Source of the DNA: Osmia lignaria lignaria | Taxonomy: Eukaryota > Arthropoda > Insecta > Hymenoptera > Megachilidae | DNA length: 64,000 bases | Direction: 5' to 3' | Assembly (NCBI RefSeq): GCF_051020975.1 | Contig: NC_135043.1 | Coordinates: 8,742,001 to 8,806,000, forward strand | Shown here: piece after piece, positions 59,863 through 64,000 of the stretch | How the letters are laid out: each line of letters opens with the position of its first letter | How positions within the stretch are numbered: the stretch's first letter is position 1 | Notes under the pieces: generated by a model | The model's input: the letters and a program-made list of their open reading frames with translations, nothing else | Told to the model about the DNA's origin: nothing | Database searches by the model: none | Made by a program: the position numbers and the translations under genes

Positions 59863-60620
59863 TCGCCGACTAAGAGGGCAGGAAGAGGGAGGCAAATGCG
59901 CACGAGCGGGCGAAGAGGGCGCCCTTTCGCCTCGCCGAAACGCGCACCTCTCTCTGCCGGAAGTCATCCCTCTTCCTCTTCAACCCTTCCTCTTTCACCC
60001 TCGTCGCGCTTTTCCCTCCTTCTCTACGCTTTACCTCTCGGCTTCCACGCTCGAGAATATCGTAGTAGCGCTTTCTATCCTCCACTTTCTCCGTACCGAA
60101 CCACCCCTCACCCCCCAACCCTCTTCCTCGTCGTCCCCGTTGCGTCACGGTTACCGGAGCCACCCTCGTCTCTCTGTTTCGCGTTAGTCCACGCGGTAGA
60201 AACGAAGGAGAATCGTCTGCGAAGAAAGAAGAGGGTGAACCAGAGCGGGATTAGCGGTCCGAGGGGTGGTATTCCAGGGTGGTAGAGGGGAGGCAGAGAC
60301 GGTCAGGCAGGCTGGCAGTACGCGTAGAAGTAGAGAGCGAGCATCAAAATTATTTTCCACCGGGCACCAACGCCGGCGCGGTGGTACCACCCCGAAATTT
60401 CAGCCCTTTAATTTCAGATGGTATGATAATTCGCGGCGATATTTCACACGAGTCTGGAACCTGGCTCAACGTGGATTTTATTGCGGCCGGCTAGCACAGG
60501 GAGAGGCAAGGAGGCTGAGCAGAAAGGGGGCGGGGAGGGGAAAATTTTCACGGAATTACAGGAACCCGGGATCTACGCGAAGAGACGGTCTACGAAGTTG
60601 TTAATTAATCTAGGAACCTA

Positions 60621-61300
60621 GATCCTCTCTCTGTCATTGAGTACGACTTGCTCGATGAAAATTGCGTCTCCCCTGCTAGCCAGATGTAACAATAATTTAC
60701 GCTGCGCGGAGAATGCGACTTAACCACCTGTGCTGAATTATGGGGGTAGTTTGTGCTTGAATGAGAACCTGGCTATATTTCTTGAAATTATGTAGTTGTT
60801 TTTTTCCTATTTGAAGGAACATTTTTCTAAATGAAACGTCTATGGTACTCACATTGCTGATGGCCTCTGTTTCATTTTTACAGGGTGAAGAGGACTGCTG
60901 AAGAAGATGACTGGCGAAGATGATCTGTAATACATAAAGAAGATATATGTTTAAGATAATGCATAAAGAAAGTGGAATTTCTTTGATAGAATAAATAGGG
61001 TCGTCTTGTAGGGGTGTGATGGGCAATCAAAGGGGTGGTAATTTTGTATAGTATAACTTAATAAACATAGTTTACAATACATATACAAATACCCGATCCT
61101 ATACTATATGTAAGTTCTCCTTAATAGATTTTTCATCCCCTAATTATAAAATACTATTTAAATATTTTTAATATAAAACATGGTGATCAGAAGAATAATT
61201 TTCAAGAACTGTATTAATTAGAGTATCAATACGAATTATTAATTAGAGCCTTACATTTGTACCAGATCGATAAAAACATTTCATTGAATATATTTAACCG
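60621..61300. other. Non-coding stretch with an AT-rich open frame
   Basis: A minus frame at 60697-61026 (109 codons) includes a hydrophobic stretch near residues 20-40. It has no recognisable family, and its length is within chance expectation. The rest is AT-rich. Confidence 0.4.
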
Positions 61301-62520
61301 CGAGCAATCGGACATCCGTCCAGCCATGATTAATTTTTTTATGGTGGAGGGGCAGTGACATGAAGTTTCCAGCCACAGACTATATTTTCCCTGGATCTAC
61401 CCTCGTCCAGGGTAGAACAATTTTCCCCAAAATTCCAACGACATATTCCTGCCACTTCCTGACGTCTAATCCCGTCCGGCGTACGTATAGACGAGCAGCG
61501 AATGGGCTAAACGTCCCCATGTGTTCCAAGGATCCAAAGAGGGTGTCGTTGGGGGTGTTCTTGGATGGCGACGAGGAGTCGCATGGAGCACAACGAGGAA
61601 CTTTATCCAGAACGATGCAAAGCGGAGCAATTCTGTTCCATGGGGTAGGCAGAGACGACGCGAGGGGTTGACGTGGACATTTGAACGAGCCAGGTAGAGA
61701 AGAACGCGAGGAAGTGTTAGAGGGGGGTGCAGATTGTCGGGATAGAGGCGGCAATTTTTTAAAATTAAGGCTGTTAAACCTAATCTCCAGGTATGCAGGC
61801 GCACGCGCAGAGAAGTGGTAAAAACTCAGCTACAGCCAGTCCCTTTTCCACCCTCTGTCTCATTTCGACTCTTTTTCTCGCTTACTTCCACCCTGCCACC
61901 CTTCTATCGTTCGGGCGATGCCGACTGCGCCGTGCCGCCCTCGCCACCCCTGCTCCCTGGTTAAATTGCCGCACGAAACGTTCTTAATGTCCAACGACGA
62001 TGAGCCTCCCTCTCTTCTCACCATTCCAACCCTTTTTCCCTTTTCCCCCCGTCGTTTCTTTGCGTCTCTCCTCATCTCATCCCTTGTTCATATTCCTGCT
62101 TATTCCTCTGCACCAGTCTTTCGCATCCTTCATCAACCACTTTTCCCTTCATCGTTTCTTCATCCTCTCTAAACAACCCTTTTCCTTACCATCTTTACCT
62201 TTCGCGATTGATCCTTTTTCTTTTTCTTTAATCTTTTTCCTTTCGATGTTTCTTTCATTTTTATTTATCATTCTATCAACCCCTTTTTTACGGTTGCCAT
62301 CATTTTACGTTCTTCTTCCTCCCTTATTCTTTTTCTCCTCCTATCTATCCATCTGCACGTATCGCAGCGTGTACTCGAAGGGTCAGCCAGCTCTTTTGTT
62401 TTCCGCGGGGATCTGCTCGCGGCGCAAACGACCATCGGCGCTGGTCGTCGCGGCGCCATCGCGTGCGGGTGCGTCGAATGCCGGATTACGAGCGGCCACG
62501 GCGCGATAAACGCGCGAATT
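61301..62520. other. CpG patch followed by a long pyrimidine tract
   Basis: The part from 61,330 to 61,800 has overlapping frames on both strands (103 plus, 124 and 112 minus) with no domain. From 61,830 to 62,350 the plus strand is strongly pyrimidine-rich. Its 169-codon frame (62000-62509) is Phe/Leu/Ser/Pro-rich, as expected from a C/T tract, and is not considered a gene. Confidence 0.45.
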
Positions 62521-64000
62521 ATGTTTAATATCGCCGGTTATCTGGCTGCGCCCATGCTAGCGGATCTTCGCCTCTTTTTCTAGCTAGCCGCATGCCCGCG
62601 TTCCCGTCTCCTCGGCCATTCAGAGGATACCCGCGGAGGAGCATTGTCGTTTCTTTAATGGCCACCGATACGACGTGCAACGTAATGCCGTGGAAAATGT
62701 ATCGCGATTTAACTAACGTCTGGTGTGCGGCCTGTCGGTGCCCGCTATAACGCCTGACAGTGCTTAGCAGGTTGTTGAAATCCTGGCAAAGATTATTCTG
62801 GTTCTTTTGATCGTTGGTAAACACACCTTGGCTCCCTCGATTTAATTTATTTTTTTAGTTTTTTAATTTACAGCACAGATCATTAAGAGTGAATATTTGA
62901 ATTCGAAATTCAAAATAGATTTTATTAATAAAAAGATGAGCATTTTTTCAGTGTATAGAATTCTAGTAGTAAATCACCTACGATAATGAGAGTAAGGGTC
63001 GATTCTCCGAGTAATCAACCTAATTAAGTCATCCGATTTCACACTGTACACAATACTGAATTAGCCCCCATTTATTTCTCAACACCTCTTGTACAGAGAG
63101 ATTATGGTACTACAAATATGTGCACGTCCTTCTTTTTTGCATACACGACAGATTATGTGTACAATTTTAAAGTATATTTAAATAAATATTTTATTTAGTA
63201 AAATTCATATATTGATTTTCTGATTGATATCGGTACACTTAGCGTAACTTTAGTTTGGTCAAATACTTCAATTTTTTTCTAACACTTAAATCTGAATCCG
63301 GTCCTGAAGCAATTATCGTTTGAAAGGATTCAAACGAACTGTTAGCAATCTTATTACTTGAATATACCATTAATGGTGCATATTCCGGCGCTATAGACTG
63401 TTACAGCAATTATCAGTCGATTATCAGGCAGTGGCGTAACAGTGTTTCGGGTTTCGTCGCGCGCAAACCTGTTCGACGTATCTCTTGGCGAGCGGTTCGG
63501 TGCGAGGGAATTGCGAAAACCGCGAATACCCGGGAAGCTCGAGTTGCTTCCGGTCGACACGCCGCGGTAATGCGAGTAGCGATTTTCAAAATGGTGGAGA
63601 ACAGACAACCGAACGTTACGGAAATGATAAATAAGAGTATTCGTTGTTTCCAAGCGCGGTTTGCCGCTCTGCCAAACGATGCCTCTTTCGACGCAAAACG
63701 TTATTTCGTTGCATAATTTCTATAACTAATACACAACATATCATTCTACTTTCTATCTTTTGTTTGTACAGCGAAAAGGTTTTGATGTATTCGAAGAATA
63801 ATTTTGTGGCCCACTCTCCGAAGGTTAATTCTGGATATGTATTATAAGTAATTGTCTACTATTTGTCTAAAAATTCCTAGTAATGAATTTCTTTTTTTAT
63901 TTAAATTGAAATATTTTTTCATATACAATCACTCATGAAAGTATTTAATTAAAAATAATAAAAAGAAATTGTCGTATTCTTGAAAATTTCTTTTACCTTA
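62521..64000. other. CpG patches and AT-rich end of window
   Basis: CpG-rich at 62,520-62,800 and 63,400-63,700, AT-rich between and after. Frames at 62525-62824 (-) and 63354-63653 (-) have no recognised content. Nothing indicates a gene running off the right edge. Confidence 0.4.

Larger units (their letters stand above)
59041..60620 (+). promoter_or_regulatory. Promoter-like CpG/GAGA island
   Basis: TATATAAG (59042-59049) is followed by an initiator-like TCATCTT at 59066-59072, slightly closer than the usual 30 bases. Downstream is a CpG-rich, purine-rich block with many GAGAG words (59,400-59,930), then a switch to pyrimidine-rich DNA (59,940-60,180). GAGA-rich sequence below a TATA box is typical of insect paused promoters. 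All frames, including a 215-codon minus frame (59320-59967), overlap others and are low complexity, so the transcript, if any, would begin with a long untranslated leader. Confidence 0.3.

Noticed and set aside
59320..59967. 215-codon minus-strand open frame, the longest in the window
   Set aside because: It lies in a purine-skewed CpG island where several frames on both strands are open. The translation is Ser/Phe/Pro/Arg low complexity with no domain.
62000..62509. 169-codon Phe/Leu/Ser/Pro-rich frame resembling a membrane protein
   Set aside because: The hydrophobicity comes from a long C/T tract (TTT, CTT, TCC codons), not from a recognisable transmembrane family.
28128..62699. Shared 15-mer AATGCCGTGGAAAAT at 28128-28142 and 62685-62699
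   Set aside because: A few shared 15-mers are expected by chance in 64 kb and the flanks do not align.

Overview
This window looks like a gene-poor stretch of an insect nuclear genome, most plausibly hymenopteran (bee-like). That is inferred from composition: AT-rich sequence alternates every few kilobases with GC-rich islands, CpG and TCGA/CGAT words are abundant throughout, and there is little mobile DNA beyond short degenerate DNA transposons. No rRNA or tRNA gene and no CRISPR array was found, and no protein could be assigned to a known family. The long open frames in GC-rich parts mostly overlap one another on both strands and translate to Pro/Ser/Arg-rich low-complexity sequence, so I treat them as non-coding. 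The likeliest readings are a large intron or an intergenic regulatory region.

Layout. 1-4.3 kb is AT-rich, 4.3-5.6 kb is a GC island, and 5.6-17 kb is AT-rich. The AT-rich part holds a 1.04 kb mariner-like element (8376-9417), three copies of a short TTAA-flanked element, and one unusually long AT-rich open frame (16617-17114). From 17-34 kb AT-rich sequence alternates with GC/CpG islands; it includes a perfect 22-bp palindrome (22329-22350), a G-quadruplex motif (24953-24987) and a weak coding-exon candidate (29382-29672). From 34-47 kb islands are denser and hold the most organised non-coding structure: a dispersed repeat pair (20088-20256 and 35841-36032), a repeated 30-40 bp motif at 41.1 and 41.7 kb, and a cluster of three related ~125-bp modules between 42.35 and 43.97 kb. 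From 47-64 kb there are AT-rich blocks and strand-asymmetric purine/pyrimidine islands, a very strong G-quadruplex motif (51113-51137, minus strand) and a TATA-containing promoter-like CpG/GAGA island (59.04-60.6 kb).

The best supported new observation is a family of short non-autonomous DNA transposons. They have TTAA-flanked ends starting CCC..., about eleven copies lie in the window, and three keep a recognisable TTAA at both ends. This is a piggyBac-type MITE signature. The most intriguing regulatory-looking feature is the three-copy module cluster, which carries E2F-type, TGACGCA and CACGTG motifs. Most gene-level entries are low confidence and are given so that the reader knows what each stretch contains.
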